DNA of 64,000 nt from Bacillota bacterium (GCA_023398575.1 JAEWSC010000052.1:1-64000), one strand, 5' to 3'. Positions 8,203 to 17,555 are shown, counted from the first letter of the stretch. Program-made: numbers and translations. The notes: generated by a model not told the origin, from the letters alone.

Positions 8203-10239
8203 TTACAATATTGCTTGAACCTCGGCTGCCCCGGAGGCGAACACCGAAACTTTGTGCTTCCTCCCACGAACCTTTACCTGAAAATGCATCGCCCGGATGG
8301 AAGGCGGAAGATGGGGGACTGCCTTTACGGTGCCGTCTTCATGAATGCTAAGCCCCGCCGCGCCAAATACCAGGGCCTGCCAGGCAGAGCCCAGTGCCGC
8401 CATGTGTATGCCCTCGTGGCCCGTGTTCTCCATCACGTCATACAGGTCCAGGTATATCCCCTTGTGCAAATACGCTTCCGCCTTGTCAAAAAGGCCCAGT
8501 GTAAGCGCCAGTTGGGCGTGCACACCATAGCTCAAGGTAGAATCGTGCAGAGTGATGGGCTCGTAGCAGTCGAACACGTTGCGCTTTTGCTGCTGTGTAA
8601 AGTCATTGGGAAAGAGGGTCATCAAAAGCACCAAATCAGCCTGTTTGAGCACCTTGTAGCGCTGCATCCGGTCAAAGCACACCTGCTTGTAGGCAGGCCG
8701 GTCGCTATCCATGGAGAAAGGGTAAGGCTCCAGCCGGTCCAGCAGCTCATCCTGCAGGTATAGGCCGCGGTTTTCATCGTACAGGATGGCAATGTGGTCC
8801 TTCACATGCTGCATCTTTTGCCGCTCGGCAGGGTCCAGCGGGCTGTACGCTAGTGCCAGAGAAATGTTGTTGCGGGCCATGTAGTTGGTGTAGGTGTTAT
8901 TAACCGCCGCACCGCAGTATTCGTCGGGACCTTTGACAAAGAAGGTGCTGTACTGGCCTGCAGCCTCTTCCCATGTCAGGCGGGAGAGCCAGTAGCGGGC
9001 TGTCTCCCCCCATACGCTGACGGCGTGCTCCTTTACGAAGGCCTCGTCCCCGGTGACAATAGCATACTGCTGCATGGCATAGGCAACGTCGGCGGTGATG
9101 TGGGTTTCGCAAAAGCCAATGTCCCAGCTTTCGCACTGCTCATGGCCTGTGAAAGAGCACATCCACGGATAGCGCGCGCCGCCAAGGTTTTGCTTTGCGG
9201 CCAGGGCCTTGGCGTCATTCAGCTTGTCGGCCCGGTATAGCATTAGGTTTTTGGCGGCATCCGGTCTTGTGTACAGGTAAAAGGGAAAGAGAAAAATCTC
9301 TGTATCCCAGAAGGTGTTGCCTTTGTAGCGCCCATGAGTGAGGCCCCTGGCGCCAATGGAGGCGGTGCGGTCATCGGCCGCGTTGTTGCAAAGCATTTGG
9401 TAGATGTTGTAGCGCACCGCGCCTTGCAGCGCATCCTCCGCGTCTAGCTGGATATCGCAATCCTCCCACAGGGCTGCCCACTTTTGCATATGGGCGGCCC
9501 AAGGGTCAGGCTCTTTTTCGTGGGCATTATCGCCTTTTATAAGCACCCGCACGCGCTTTTCCACAGTCCATGTCTCGCCCTTCGCAAGACTGCGGGTAAA
9601 GCAGGCGGTCACCTTTTCTCCATTGATCTTCGTTGCTGTTTCAGCGGGCTGGCTGCTAGAAAGCTCCCAATGGATGTCTACGGCGTGCCCGGTGGGTACG
9701 GTGTGCATATGAAGGCCATCTTCCTGGATTACATCCACTTCCAACAGCATTATTAAGTCCGTGGACTTGATCATTTGGTCGTCATGCACCGGCAGGTTTT
9801 TGACAGCGGCGTCTGCGATGGATTCCACTGTAAACAATCCTGCCTGCTTTGCCGTTACGGTCAGCTGCTGCAAAATGAGTTGGCTGTCGCTCATGCTCAC
9901 GGCCCGCTCAAACGTAACGCCTGCCCTTTCGTTTTCCCATGACTGGGTCAAAATGCCCCGGCGCATGTCAAGGGTTTGGTGGAGGCTTTCTGGATCATCA
10001 TCCCAAAGGCGCAGGGTCAAAACATCCGGCAATTGCACCATATCGGTGATCCCAGGCTTGATATCATCGAACAGCCCCGCCCGGAAAATGCCATGCTCCT
10101 GGGGATTTTTCTTCTGCTCATGTCCGGCAAAGCCCCGCACGCCCAGCACCCCGTTGCCGGTAAAGAAAATGCTCTGGCAAAAATCATCTGCCGGCGACTT
10201 TGTGGATATTTCCCACGGTTCAATGCGGACCTTCGCCAA
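8203..10239 (-). CDS. Glycoside hydrolase family 65 protein (disaccharide phosphorylase-like)
   Basis: GH65 enzymes mostly cleave alpha-glucosides such as maltose, trehalose, kojibiose or nigerose with phosphate to give beta-glucose 1-phosphate. Visible are the N-terminal KIEPWEI-like segment RIEPWEIS, the catalytic-acid motif KGPDEYCGA (general-acid Glu at about residue 440) and the phosphate-binding LHDSTLSYG near the start of the C-terminal part. Length (~679 residues) is slightly short of the usual 750. The start is uncertain: TTG at 10257, GTG at 10245 or TTG at 10239; the last has AAAGGA nine bases upstream. All overlap the end of the GH31 gene. No signal peptide, so cytoplasmic. Which linkage is cleaved cannot be read from the sequence. 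Confidence 0.88.
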   Translation of the reverse strand: MAKVRIEPWEISTKSPADDFCQSIFFTGNGVLGVRGFAGHEQKKNPQEHGIFRAGLFDDIKPGITDMVQLPDVLTLRLWDDDPESLHQTLDMRRGILTQSWENERAGVTFERAVSMSDSQLILQQLTVTAKQAGLFTVESIADAAVKNLPVHDDQMIKSTDLIMLLEVDVIQEDGLHMHTVPTGHAVDIHWELSSSQPAETATKINGEKVTACFTRSLAKGETWTVEKRVRVLIKGDNAHEKEPDPWAAHMQKWAALWEDCDIQLDAEDALQGAVRYNIYQMLCNNAADDRTASIGARGLTHGRYKGNTFWDTEIFLFPFYLYTRPDAAKNLMLYRADKLNDAKALAAKQNLGGARYPWMCSFTGHEQCESWDIGFCETHITADVAYAMQQYAIVTGDEAFVKEHAVSVWGETARYWLSRLTWEEAAGQYSTFFVKGPDEYCGAAVNNTYTNYMARNNISLALAYSPLDPAERQKMQHVKDHIAILYDENRGLYLQDELLDRLEPYPFSMDSDRPAYKQVCFDRMQRYKVLKQADLVLLMTLFPNDFTQQQKRNVFDCYEPITLHDSTLSYGVHAQLALTLGLFDKAEAYLHKGIYLDLYDVMENTGHEGIHMAALGSAWQALVFGAAGLSIHEDGTVKAVPHLPPSIRAMHFQVKVRGRKHKVSVFASGAAEVQAIL

Positions 10240-12457
10240 GCGCACCCATCCTTTCAAATACAGGAATCAGGTCAAGCGGACAATCAACGTATAGCTCCCG
10301 CTCTCCTTCAAACAGTTCGCCAGTAAAGAAATACCGCCATGTGCCGCGGGGAAGGTATACGCGCCGCCCCAAGGCACCTTCATTCACAATGGGGGCTACC
10401 AGGTAGCGCCGGCCTAGCATATACTGATCGTCTATGGAAAAGGCCCTTTTATCTTTGGGATAGTCCAGGCACAGGTGCGCCATCATCGGGCGGTTTGCCT
10501 GCACGCAATGCTGTGCTTCTTCCCATAAGTAGGGGCGCAGACGCTGGCGGAGCCGGGCAAATTCGCAGGAGATGGTGAGGATTTGGTCATCGCCCAGCTT
10601 TTCAGAAAGGTTCCAGGGGCTGCGGTCATTGATGTAATCTTGTTGATATGTGCCGTAAAACTGGCCGTTTCTGGGCTCGGTATGCCACTGCATGATGGGG
10701 CTGAAGCAAGCCATGGCCGTGGCCCGCAGGTACAGTTCGGCACTTGGCAGCGCCCCGGCAAAGCCGCCGATGTCAAAGCCCCAAAACAAAATCCCGGAAA
10801 GGCCCGCGGTAATACCCGCCCGAAGCTGGCTCACAAGCTCACTCCACTCGCTTAACTGATCCCCCGCCCAGTGGATGGGCTGGGTTTGAGCTCCTACATA
10901 GCCCGCGCGGCTGAACAATACGCCGTTCACACCGTTTTCTAAAAGGAAATCATGGTACGCGCCGACATACTGACCGGGATACAGGTTGTGGGCCGCAAGG
11001 CCGGTGCTGCCGTCATAAAGCTTCGCGCCTTTTTCAAACAAAAACTCGCCGCCGTCGGTTTTAAAGCCCTCTACGCCCATATCGAGCAGATACTTCCGTT
11101 TTTCAAACCACCAGCGTTTGGCCTCAGGGTTTGTAAAATCGGGCAGCATGCTGTTGTGGAACCAGTTTTCGGTAATCCGATACGGGCTGCCGTCGGCGCT
11201 TTTGATGACATAGCCCTTTTCTACCGCCTCCTGGATGTCGCTTGTAAGCGCCTCCCCCGGCGTACCATCCCATTCGTGCTTGATGACAGGTATCTGCCAA
11301 AGTACAAGATGCAGGCCGTTATCTCGAAGCTTTGCGACCATGGCCGCCGGGTCCTTCCAATGATCTGTATCATTCCATTGATAAAAGGTACGCTCATCGC
11401 TCCAGGCTTCCAGCACGATGACGCTGGCAGGATAGCCAAAACGTTTAAGTGCCGATAATTGAGCCTCTACTTCCGCGTCGCTGTTCCAGCCATTGGCGCT
11501 GATCCACACACCGAAGGCCCATTCCGGCGGCAGCACCGGCCGGCCGGTGTGCTGGATAAACTTTGAAAGCACTGTGTTGGGTGCTCCGAAAAAGAGTATA
11601 TCCTTTGCGAGGCATGTGCCTTCCGCTTCCTGCGTGATGGTGAGCTGGTTTCCAAACTGCATGGCGGCGGGGATGTCGCTTACCCTGTACCACCCCAGGC
11701 CTTTTTCTGTAAAGAAGAAGGGCATGGGCAAATAGGCCTGCTCGCCCTGATGGGTGAACTTCTCCACCACTCGGCCATTGGAAAACCGGTTCTTTTGATT
11801 GACGGCGTCAAAACGCTCCCCGGTGCCCAGTATGTAATCACATTCCATGGACAGATGGGTCTGTATTTTAGCGATGCTAAGATCCGCACGGCGGTACAGC
11901 GTCAGCCGGTGTCCTTCACATACAATGTGACTGAACCGTTTCAGTTTCCAAATTTTTTCCGACACCGATACTTCCAATAAAAAGCCTTCGGGCAGTGAAA
12001 TGCTTTCAAAAGCGCTTGGTACACCCGTAGGTTTGCCTTGCTCGGTTACAATCTCCAATGTTTCACTGCCTGCAAAGGACACAACGATGTCCTCGCCGTA
12101 GCGCAAGAACACCTTCTGCCCATCCCGATACATCGCAGAAAACGTGGAATGATCTTCTTTTGTAAGCACATCAAAGGAAAACCAGTCTGTCGCTTCGTCA
12201 TCGGTGAAAAAACGATATTGCAATTTTTGGGGTATTACAAACACGCCCAGGTCGAATTGATGGCGGCGGCCCGGAAGCGCTTTCCCCGAAAGAGTGATAA
12301 CCTCATTGCCTGTATGCAAATGCAGGGAAGGCGTCAAATCGCTGCCATCCACCCGGCAGATCACAGATACCGCTTCGCCGGTTACGGGCAGTTCTGGGGT
12401 GCGCGAAAAACCAGCCTCTTCAAAGGGTGTCAGGCTTTCTCCCAGATGCTTGATCAT
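10220..12457 (-). CDS. Glycoside hydrolase family 31 (alpha-glucosidase/alpha-xylosidase type)
   Basis: A retaining alpha-glycosidase of ~745 residues. The nucleophile motif FKTDGGE (about D468) and the acid/base motif HWAGDQ (about D533) are both intact, and VEAWSDERTFYQW with preceding WISANGW is typical of the barrel. KTDxGE rather than WxDMNE places it nearer the YicI/alpha-xylosidase and sulfoquinovosidase-like branch than classical maltase. Start ATG at 12457 has GAGG six bases upstream; the ATG at 12469 has none. No signal peptide: it acts on imported oligosaccharide. It is the first enzyme gene after the LacI regulator. Alpha-glucosidase is the safest label. Confidence 0.9.
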   Translation of the reverse strand: MIKHLGESLTPFEEAGFSRTPELPVTGEAVSVICRVDGSDLTPSLHLHTGNEVITLSGKALPGRRHQFDLGVFVIPQKLQYRFFTDDEATDWFSFDVLTKEDHSTFSAMYRDGQKVFLRYGEDIVVSFAGSETLEIVTEQGKPTGVPSAFESISLPEGFLLEVSVSEKIWKLKRFSHIVCEGHRLTLYRRADLSIAKIQTHLSMECDYILGTGERFDAVNQKNRFSNGRVVEKFTHQGEQAYLPMPFFFTEKGLGWYRVSDIPAAMQFGNQLTITQEAEGTCLAKDILFFGAPNTVLSKFIQHTGRPVLPPEWAFGVWISANGWNSDAEVEAQLSALKRFGYPASVIVLEAWSDERTFYQWNDTDHWKDPAAMVAKLRDNGLHLVLWQIPVIKHEWDGTPGEALTSDIQEAVEKGYVIKSADGSPYRITENWFHNSMLPDFTNPEAKRWWFEKRKYLLDMGVEGFKTDGGEFLFEKGAKLYDGSTGLAAHNLYPGQYVGAYHDFLLENGVNGVLFSRAGYVGAQTQPIHWAGDQLSEWSELVSQLRAGITAGLSGILFWGFDIGGFAGALPSAELYLRATAMACFSPIMQWHTEPRNGQFYGTYQQDYINDRSPWNLSEKLGDDQILTISCEFARLRQRLRPYLWEEAQHCVQANRPMMAHLCLDYPKDKRAFSIDDQYMLGRRYLVAPIVNEGALGRRVYLPRGTWRYFFTGELFEGERELYVDCPLDLIPVFERMGALGEGPH

Positions 12458-12485
12458 ATAGCACCTCATGCAATTAAATATTTAT

Positions 12486-13505
12486 CTAAATCGAACGTAC
12501 CGATTCCCGCTCGATTAGCCGTATGGGTAAAATGCGCTCCTGCTTGCCCTCGGCGCCCTGGGCCGAATCAAGGATCATGCGAACGGCGCATTTTCCCTTT
12601 TCGGCGATATCCTGGTGCACGGTAGTCAGCGAAGGGTCACACATGCGCGATAGGCTTACATCGTCAAAGCCCACCACGGATACATCCTTAGGTACCTTCA
12701 GCCCGGCCTTCCGAAGCCCTTTTACCAGCCCCACACCCAGGATGTCGGCAGTAACAAAGGCGGCTGTTTCGCCGTTTCCACGGCTGGCAAGCTGCTCCGC
12801 CACGGTCATGCCGAATTCAAACTCAATAGTACCAAGGTATAGGTGCTTTTCATCCACCTCAAGGCCGGCCTGCGTCAGCGCCTCCTGATAGCCAAGGTAC
12901 CGTTTGTAATTGACGCCCTGGCCGCTGATATCGCCGGAGACAAAGGCGATTTTTTGATGTCCCCGCTCGATCAAATACCGTGTCACCATGCGGCCGCCGG
13001 CGCGATCGTCGATGCCGATGGTGTGAAATACCGGGTCATTGACATAGGTGTCGATGAGCACCACCGGCACAGACAATTGATGCAGCTCATCCAGGCTTTT
13101 GGTGGGGTAGGCACCAACAATAATAATGCCGTCCACACCTCTGTTTCTGGCAATGTTCATGTAGCTTTGGTTGGTTTCGGGGCCGGATAACAGCAAATGG
13201 TACCCCTGCCGCCTGGCCGTATATTCAATGGCGGAAAGCAGCTCGCCGTAAAAGGGGTTGCCAAACATCATTTCCTTACCGGGCTCCGTTTGGGGAATCA
13301 CTACGCCAATCAGGTTGGTCTTTTTGCTGGAAAGGCTGCGGGCGTTGAGGTTGGGCACATAATTGAGTTTTTGGACAGCCTGAAAAACGCGCTCACTGGT
13401 TTCGGCGCTGATGGTTTCGGTGGATTTCTGGTTTAACACATAGCTGACGGTGGCCGGCGAAACGCCTGCTTCCTTTGCTACATCCTTGATATTTACGCGT
13501 CTCAT
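12486..13505 (-). CDS. LacI-family transcriptional regulator
   Basis: 339 residues. The N-terminal helix-turn-helix reads NIKDVAKEAGVSPATVSYVL (residues 4-23), followed by the hinge region NARSLSSKKTNLIGVV and a periplasmic-binding-protein-like sensor domain ending SVRSI. It is the first gene of the minus-strand sugar operon, with only 28 bp to the GH31 start, so it is most likely cotranscribed and autoregulated. A LacI-type palindrome lies just upstream. Rhizobial thu operons are also controlled by a LacI-family protein (ThuR). The inducer is presumably the imported sugar or its phosphate. Confidence 0.93.
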   Translation of the reverse strand: MRRVNIKDVAKEAGVSPATVSYVLNQKSTETISAETSERVFQAVQKLNYVPNLNARSLSSKKTNLIGVVIPQTEPGKEMMFGNPFYGELLSAIEYTARRQGYHLLLSGPETNQSYMNIARNRGVDGIIIVGAYPTKSLDELHQLSVPVVLIDTYVNDPVFHTIGIDDRAGGRMVTRYLIERGHQKIAFVSGDISGQGVNYKRYLGYQEALTQAGLEVDEKHLYLGTIEFEFGMTVAEQLASRGNGETAAFVTADILGVGLVKGLRKAGLKVPKDVSVVGFDDVSLSRMCDPSLTTVHQDIAEKGKCAVRMILDSAQGAEGKQERILPIRLIERESVRSI

Positions 13506-13527
13506 GCAGTCACATCATTTCGATCAC

Positions 13528-13540
13528 TTAAACGTTTCAA
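13528..13540. promoter_or_regulatory. Candidate LacI-family operator
   Basis: TTAAACGTTTCAA is centred on the CpG dyad AAACGTTT (13530-13537), the standard form for LacI/GalR operators. It lies 22 bp upstream of the lacI-type start codon, in the gap shared with divergent kdpD. It would give autorepression of the whole operon. A close match also occurs inside the GH31 gene. Confidence 0.6.
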
Positions 13541-13627
13541 TGAGAGGATAGCATTCCTTAAGTAAGTTGTCAATCCCTTTTGCACAAATATCTAAAAAAG
13601 TGACAGTATCTCTTTTTCGTTGCGCTG

Positions 13628-13636
13628 TGGTATGAT
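13628..13636 (+). promoter_or_regulatory. Extended -10 promoter for kdpD
   Basis: TGGTATGAT is an extended -10 element (TGnTATAAT-like) 22 bp before the kdpD start codon. I see no good -35 at the right spacing, which fits an extended -10 promoter. RBS AAAGGGGGAAG follows before the ATG at 13658. Confidence 0.5.
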
Positions 13637-13657
13637 ATACCAAAGGGGGAAGCAGCG

Positions 13658-16354
13658 ATGGATAAGGGCGAGCAGCGTCTTGATCCGAATGCCCTGCCGG
13701 ATGAAATCAAAGACCAGCAGCAAAAAAGCCTAGGCAGGCTGAAAATCTACTTTGGCTACGCGGCCGGCGTGGGCAAAACCTACGCTATGCTCGACGATGC
13801 CCAGCAGCAGTATAAAGCGGGTATGGATGTATTGGTGGGGTACCTGGAGCCCCATACCCGGCCCGAGACCATGCAGCTTTTGCATGGCCTGCCTGCGCTT
13901 GCCCCAAAGACAGTACTAAATAAAGGCGTAACGCTCAAGGTATTCGACCTGGATGGGGCATTAAAGCGCAAGCCGGCTCTCATTTTGGTGGATGAGCTGG
14001 CACATGCAAACACCCCGGAACAGAGAAACCAAAAGCGCTATCAGGATATTGAGGAACTTTTAAACGCCGGCATCGATGTCTACACCACCGTCAATGTGCA
14101 GCACATGGAAAGCCTGAATGATGTGATGCGGGATATTACCAAGGTTGATGTAAAAGAGACGGTGCCGGACTATATTTTTGACCACGCGGATCAGATACGC
14201 TTGATTGATATCGGGCCGGACGAGCTTATGCGGCGTCTTGCAGAAGGAAAGGTTTACCACCCTGACAAGGCCAAGACCGCGCTGAATCACTTTTTTACCA
14301 AAGAAAACCTGCGGCTTTTGCGGGAGATCGCCCTGCGCAGGGCGGCTGACCGCATCAGCCATGACAATCAGAGCGAGCGCCGTCTGTCTGAGAAGATGGC
14401 CAGCGTTAAACTGCTGGTGTGTATTGGGCCATCGCCCACCTCTGCCCGCTGCATCCGCTGGACGGCCAGGGCCTCGGAATCCTTTCACGCGCCGTGGACG
14501 GCGCTGTATGTGGAAAACATGGAAAGCGATGCGCTGACCGCAGAGCAGCAAAAGGCTATTCGCGCCAATATGGACCTGGCCGAAAAGCTGGGGGCGGAAA
14601 TTGTTACCCTCTCTGGCCACAGCATTGCCAATGTGGTGGCGGAATACGCCAGCCTGTCGGGCATCACCAACATCGTTATTGGTAAAAGCAAAAACAAAAG
14701 AACATTGAAAAGCCTTTTTCAGGAGGACTTGGAAGACGAACTGGTGGCAAAGCTGCCAAGCATTGAGGTGCATATCATTTCCAGCGGTACCTCCTCTCCT
14801 AATTACAAAAAGAAAAGAAGCAAGAAAAAACCGAGATTTCACCTGTCTTTAATGGATACATATAAAACGCTTGGGCTGATTGCTGCAGCGACGCTTTTGT
14901 GCCAGGGGCTGAAGGAATTTCAAATTGATGCCCGAAATGTTGTGATGGTTTACCTACTCACCGTATCTGTTGTTTCCAGGATAACAGAAGGGTATGTATA
15001 CGGGGTGGCGGCGTCGATTCTATCGGTGCTTACCTTCAATTACTTCTTTACCGAGCCTTACTATACGTTCAATACCATTGCGCCAGATGACCCGATTACC
15101 TTTGGCATTATGATGGTAGTTGCGTTGATGATGAGTGCTATGACGGTTCGTATCAAAAGACAAGCCAATATGGCCGTTACCCGAGAGCACCGCACCCATG
15201 TGCTGTATGAAATCAATAAAAAGCTGTTGATTACAAGAGGGTTGGAGAACATTATCAGCCTGACCAACGAATATGTAATCAACTTGTTCAACCGGTCCGT
15301 CATTTTTTACGCATCCGATCCCACGCAAGGGGAGACGGGGGTATTTGCCCAGGCACCGGACAACCCAGATGATGGCTTTATGGAGTTGCCCGACGAACGG
15401 GCGGTGGCCCACTGGGCATTTGTCAACCAAAAAAGAGCTGGTTCGGGAACAGATACCTTAATGGGTGCCGGTGCGTTTTACATGCCGGTGATTTCGCAAA
15501 AGAAAGTGCTTGCTGTCATTGGCGTCTCCTGTAGGCGGGAACGGCTTGACCACAACGCCCGATTGTTTCTGCGCATGATTGCCTCCCAGGTGGCCATGGC
15601 GCTGGAGCGGCAGCAGTTATCCGACGAGCAGCGCAGCATCATGATCGAATCAGAAAAAGAAAAGATGCGGGGTAACTTATTGCGAGCCATCTCCCATGAC
15701 CTGCGCACGCCCCTTGCCGGTATATGGGGGGCCAGCTCCGCCATACTGGAAAATGAAAAAGGCATCGATACGCCCACCCGCAATAAACTCCTGCGAAATA
15801 TTCGGGATGATTCACAGTGGCTGATTCGAATGGTAGAAAACCTGCTATCCGTCACCCGTATCCGCGAAGGCTCTATGCGTGTTTTGAAAACACCGGAAGC
15901 CGCCGAAGAGGTGGTGGCGGAGGCTGTCAGCCGAATCCGCAAGCGCTACCCATCCCGCAGTGTCACGGTGAAGGTGCCGGATGAATTACTAATGATCCCC
16001 ATGGATGACACGCTGATTGCCCAAGTGCTGATGAATTTAATCGAAAACGCTGTCAAGCATTCTCCGGACGATTCCACTGTGGAAGTGCATTTAATCAAGA
16101 AAGAACATGCAGGCCTGTTTGAGGTCATCGACCACGGCACGGGCATACCGCCCTATGACCTGCCCCACATTTTTGAAGGGTATCTGGCTGGTGACAAAAA
16201 GGATTCTGACTCCATGCGTGGCATGGGCATTGGGCTTTCTATCTGCCAATCTATCATTAAGGCTCATGGCGGTAAGATGGAAGCGGATAATAAGCCGGAG
16301 GGCGGGGCTGTATTTCGGTTTATGTTACCATTGGAAGGGGACGATGTACAATGA
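13658..16354 (+). CDS. kdpD: Sensor histidine kinase KdpD
   Basis: Full-length, 898 residues. The N-terminal KdpD domain carries Walker A (AAGVGKTYAML, about residues 34-44) and LVDELAHANTPE. Next comes a universal-stress-protein-like domain (about 245-370), then four short transmembrane helices near 400-500, a GAF-like region, the HisKA box ISHDLRTPLAG (His at about 680) and an HATPase domain with NLIENAVKH and GMGIGLSIC. It senses potassium/turgor and phosphorylates KdpE. In Gram-positives the USP domain can bind c-di-AMP; the stretch SPTS...WTALY resembles that site only loosely. kdpE overlaps by 4 bp. No kdpFABC pump gene lies in the window. Confidence 0.95.
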   Translation: MDKGEQRLDPNALPDEIKDQQQKSLGRLKIYFGYAAGVGKTYAMLDDAQQQYKAGMDVLVGYLEPHTRPETMQLLHGLPALAPKTVLNKGVTLKVFDLDGALKRKPALILVDELAHANTPEQRNQKRYQDIEELLNAGIDVYTTVNVQHMESLNDVMRDITKVDVKETVPDYIFDHADQIRLIDIGPDELMRRLAEGKVYHPDKAKTALNHFFTKENLRLLREIALRRAADRISHDNQSERRLSEKMASVKLLVCIGPSPTSARCIRWTARASESFHAPWTALYVENMESDALTAEQQKAIRANMDLAEKLGAEIVTLSGHSIANVVAEYASLSGITNIVIGKSKNKRTLKSLFQEDLEDELVAKLPSIEVHIISSGTSSPNYKKKRSKKKPRFHLSLMDTYKTLGLIAAATLLCQGLKEFQIDARNVVMVYLLTVSVVSRITEGYVYGVAASILSVLTFNYFFTEPYYTFNTIAPDDPITFGIMMVVALMMSAMTVRIKRQANMAVTREHRTHVLYEINKKLLITRGLENIISLTNEYVINLFNRSVIFYASDPTQGETGVFAQAPDNPDDGFMELPDERAVAHWAFVNQKRAGSGTDTLMGAGAFYMPVISQKKVLAVIGVSCRRERLDHNARLFLRMIASQVAMALERQQLSDEQRSIMIESEKEKMRGNLLRAISHDLRTPLAGIWGASSAILENEKGIDTPTRNKLLRNIRDDSQWLIRMVENLLSVTRIREGSMRVLKTPEAAEEVVAEAVSRIRKRYPSRSVTVKVPDELLMIPMDDTLIAQVLMNLIENAVKHSPDDSTVEVHLIKKEHAGLFEVIDHGTGIPPYDLPHIFEGYLAGDKKDSDSMRGMGIGLSICQSIIKAHGGKMEADNKPEGGAVFRFMLPLEGDDVQ

Positions 16355-17058
16355 GCAGCAAACCAATGGTGTTAATCGTGGAAGACGATGAAACCATCGG
16401 TAATTTTATCTCCGCTATTTTGGCTGCAAACGATTACAACGTCATCAAAACAAAACAAGGCCGGGCTGCGGTGGAACTGATCGCCTCCCATGCCCCTGAT
16501 ATTATACTTCTGGACCTGGGGCTGCCGGATATGGATGGTATGGACGTTCTAAAAAGCATTCGCGCCTTTACCAAGACACCGGTGATCGTTGTTACCGCCA
16601 GAAGCCACGAGCGGGACAAGGTGGACGCCTTTGACCTGGAGGCAGACGACTATATCGTCAAGCCCTTTGGAACGAGCGAATTGCTGGCCAGAATTAAGAC
16701 GGCCCTTCGGCACAACATGAAGCTTACAAAAAGCGCTATGGCGCGATCAGGAAAGTTTATCGTGGGCGAGCTGGAAATCGATGAAAGCAAACGTACCGTG
16801 ACCTTTGCTGAGGAAAAGGTACATCTGACCCCCATTGAATACAAAATTCTGGTGCTGCTGGCTCAGAATGTAGGCAAAGTAATGACCCATGATGCCATGG
16901 TCAAGGAAATATGGGGCCCTTATGCCAACGAAAAGCAGACGCTGCGGGTGAACATGGCCAACATTCGCCGTAAGATCGAGGTAAACCCCGGCGAGCCCAA
17001 GTACATTTTGACGGAAATGGGTGTTGGATACAGAATGGCTGAGGAAGTGGAACTATAA
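16351..17058 (+). CDS. kdpE: Response regulator KdpE, OmpR family
   Basis: 235 residues. The receiver domain has the acidic pair VEDDE near the start, the phospho-acceptor Asp in LLDLGLPDMDG (about residue 53) and the conserved Lys in IVKPFG. A C-terminal winged helix starts near HLTPIEYKILVLLAQN and ends ILTEMGVGYRM, typical of KdpE. ATGA overlap with kdpD indicates coupled translation. It should activate kdpFABC in response to KdpD; since that operon is not adjacent, its target lies elsewhere or differs. Confidence 0.94.
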   Translation: MSSKPMVLIVEDDETIGNFISAILAANDYNVIKTKQGRAAVELIASHAPDIILLDLGLPDMDGMDVLKSIRAFTKTPVIVVTARSHERDKVDAFDLEADDYIVKPFGTSELLARIKTALRHNMKLTKSAMARSGKFIVGELEIDESKRTVTFAEEKVHLTPIEYKILVLLAQNVGKVMTHDAMVKEIWGPYANEKQTLRVNMANIRRKIEVNPGEPKYILTEMGVGYRMAEEVEL

Positions 17059-17093
17059 AGGGGCCGTCGGTTAAAGCGGATCGAAATAAATAG

Positions 17094-17124
17094 AAAAAGA
17101 GGCTCCCCATATACAAGAAGCCTC
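17094..17124 (-). terminator. Terminator of the Nudix-M42 transcript
   Basis: On the minus strand GAGGCT and AGCCTC (plus coordinates 17119-17124 and 17099-17104) form a stem followed by TTTTTC, a normal intrinsic terminator 15 bp after the Nudix stop. Confidence 0.7.
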
Positions 17125-17138
17125 CCTGCGGTTAATGA

Positions 17139-17552
17139 TCAACCGTTTTTCAAAATGCCGCTCAGCTTGACTTGCTCCAGCATGTGGCCGATATTTCCTT
17201 CGCCGGCATAAAGCGTCATATCAAAAAAGTTGTGGTCAAGGTCTGACCAGAACAACTCATTTTCATCGCCATATACCTGCACATCCCGCTTCAGCCGGCC
17301 AGCGTATACTTCCACATAGCAGTTCTGGCAGTAATACGTAAAATCCATCAGGTGATGAAGGTCAATATCCTCTCCCGTGATGGCGGTTTCTTCCAAAAGC
17401 TCCCGGTAGGCGGCGGCTAGCCCGTCTTCATTGGGCTCAATTTTGCCGCCTACCAGGTTGTACAGGCCCTTGTAAGGGTCTTTTAACCGCTTGCACATGA
17501 GCAGCCTGTCCGCATCCCTGCTGTAGATCATGATGATATTATATCCCTGCAT
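17139..17552 (-). CDS. Nudix hydrolase
   Basis: 137 residues. The Nudix box reads GKIEPNEDGLAAAYRELLEE (about residues 36-55), matching Gx5Ex7REUxEE, so the Mg-binding glutamates are present. The N-terminal strand NIIMIYSRDADRLLMCKR is typical of MutT-like members that hydrolyse nucleoside diphosphates linked to another group. The substrate cannot be told from the sequence. Its start lies 3 bp after the stop of the M42 peptidase, so both form one transcript. Confidence 0.9.
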   Translation of the reverse strand: MQGYNIIMIYSRDADRLLMCKRLKDPYKGLYNLVGGKIEPNEDGLAAAYRELLEETAITGEDIDLHHLMDFTYYCQNCYVEVYAGRLKRDVQVYGDENELFWSDLDHNFFDMTLYAGEGNIGHMLEQVKLSGILKNG

Positions 17553-17555
17553 ATA

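Noticed and set aside
13506..17138. Search for kdpFABC near kdpDE
   Set aside because: Neither flank contains a pump subunit; neighbours are LacI and Nudix genes.
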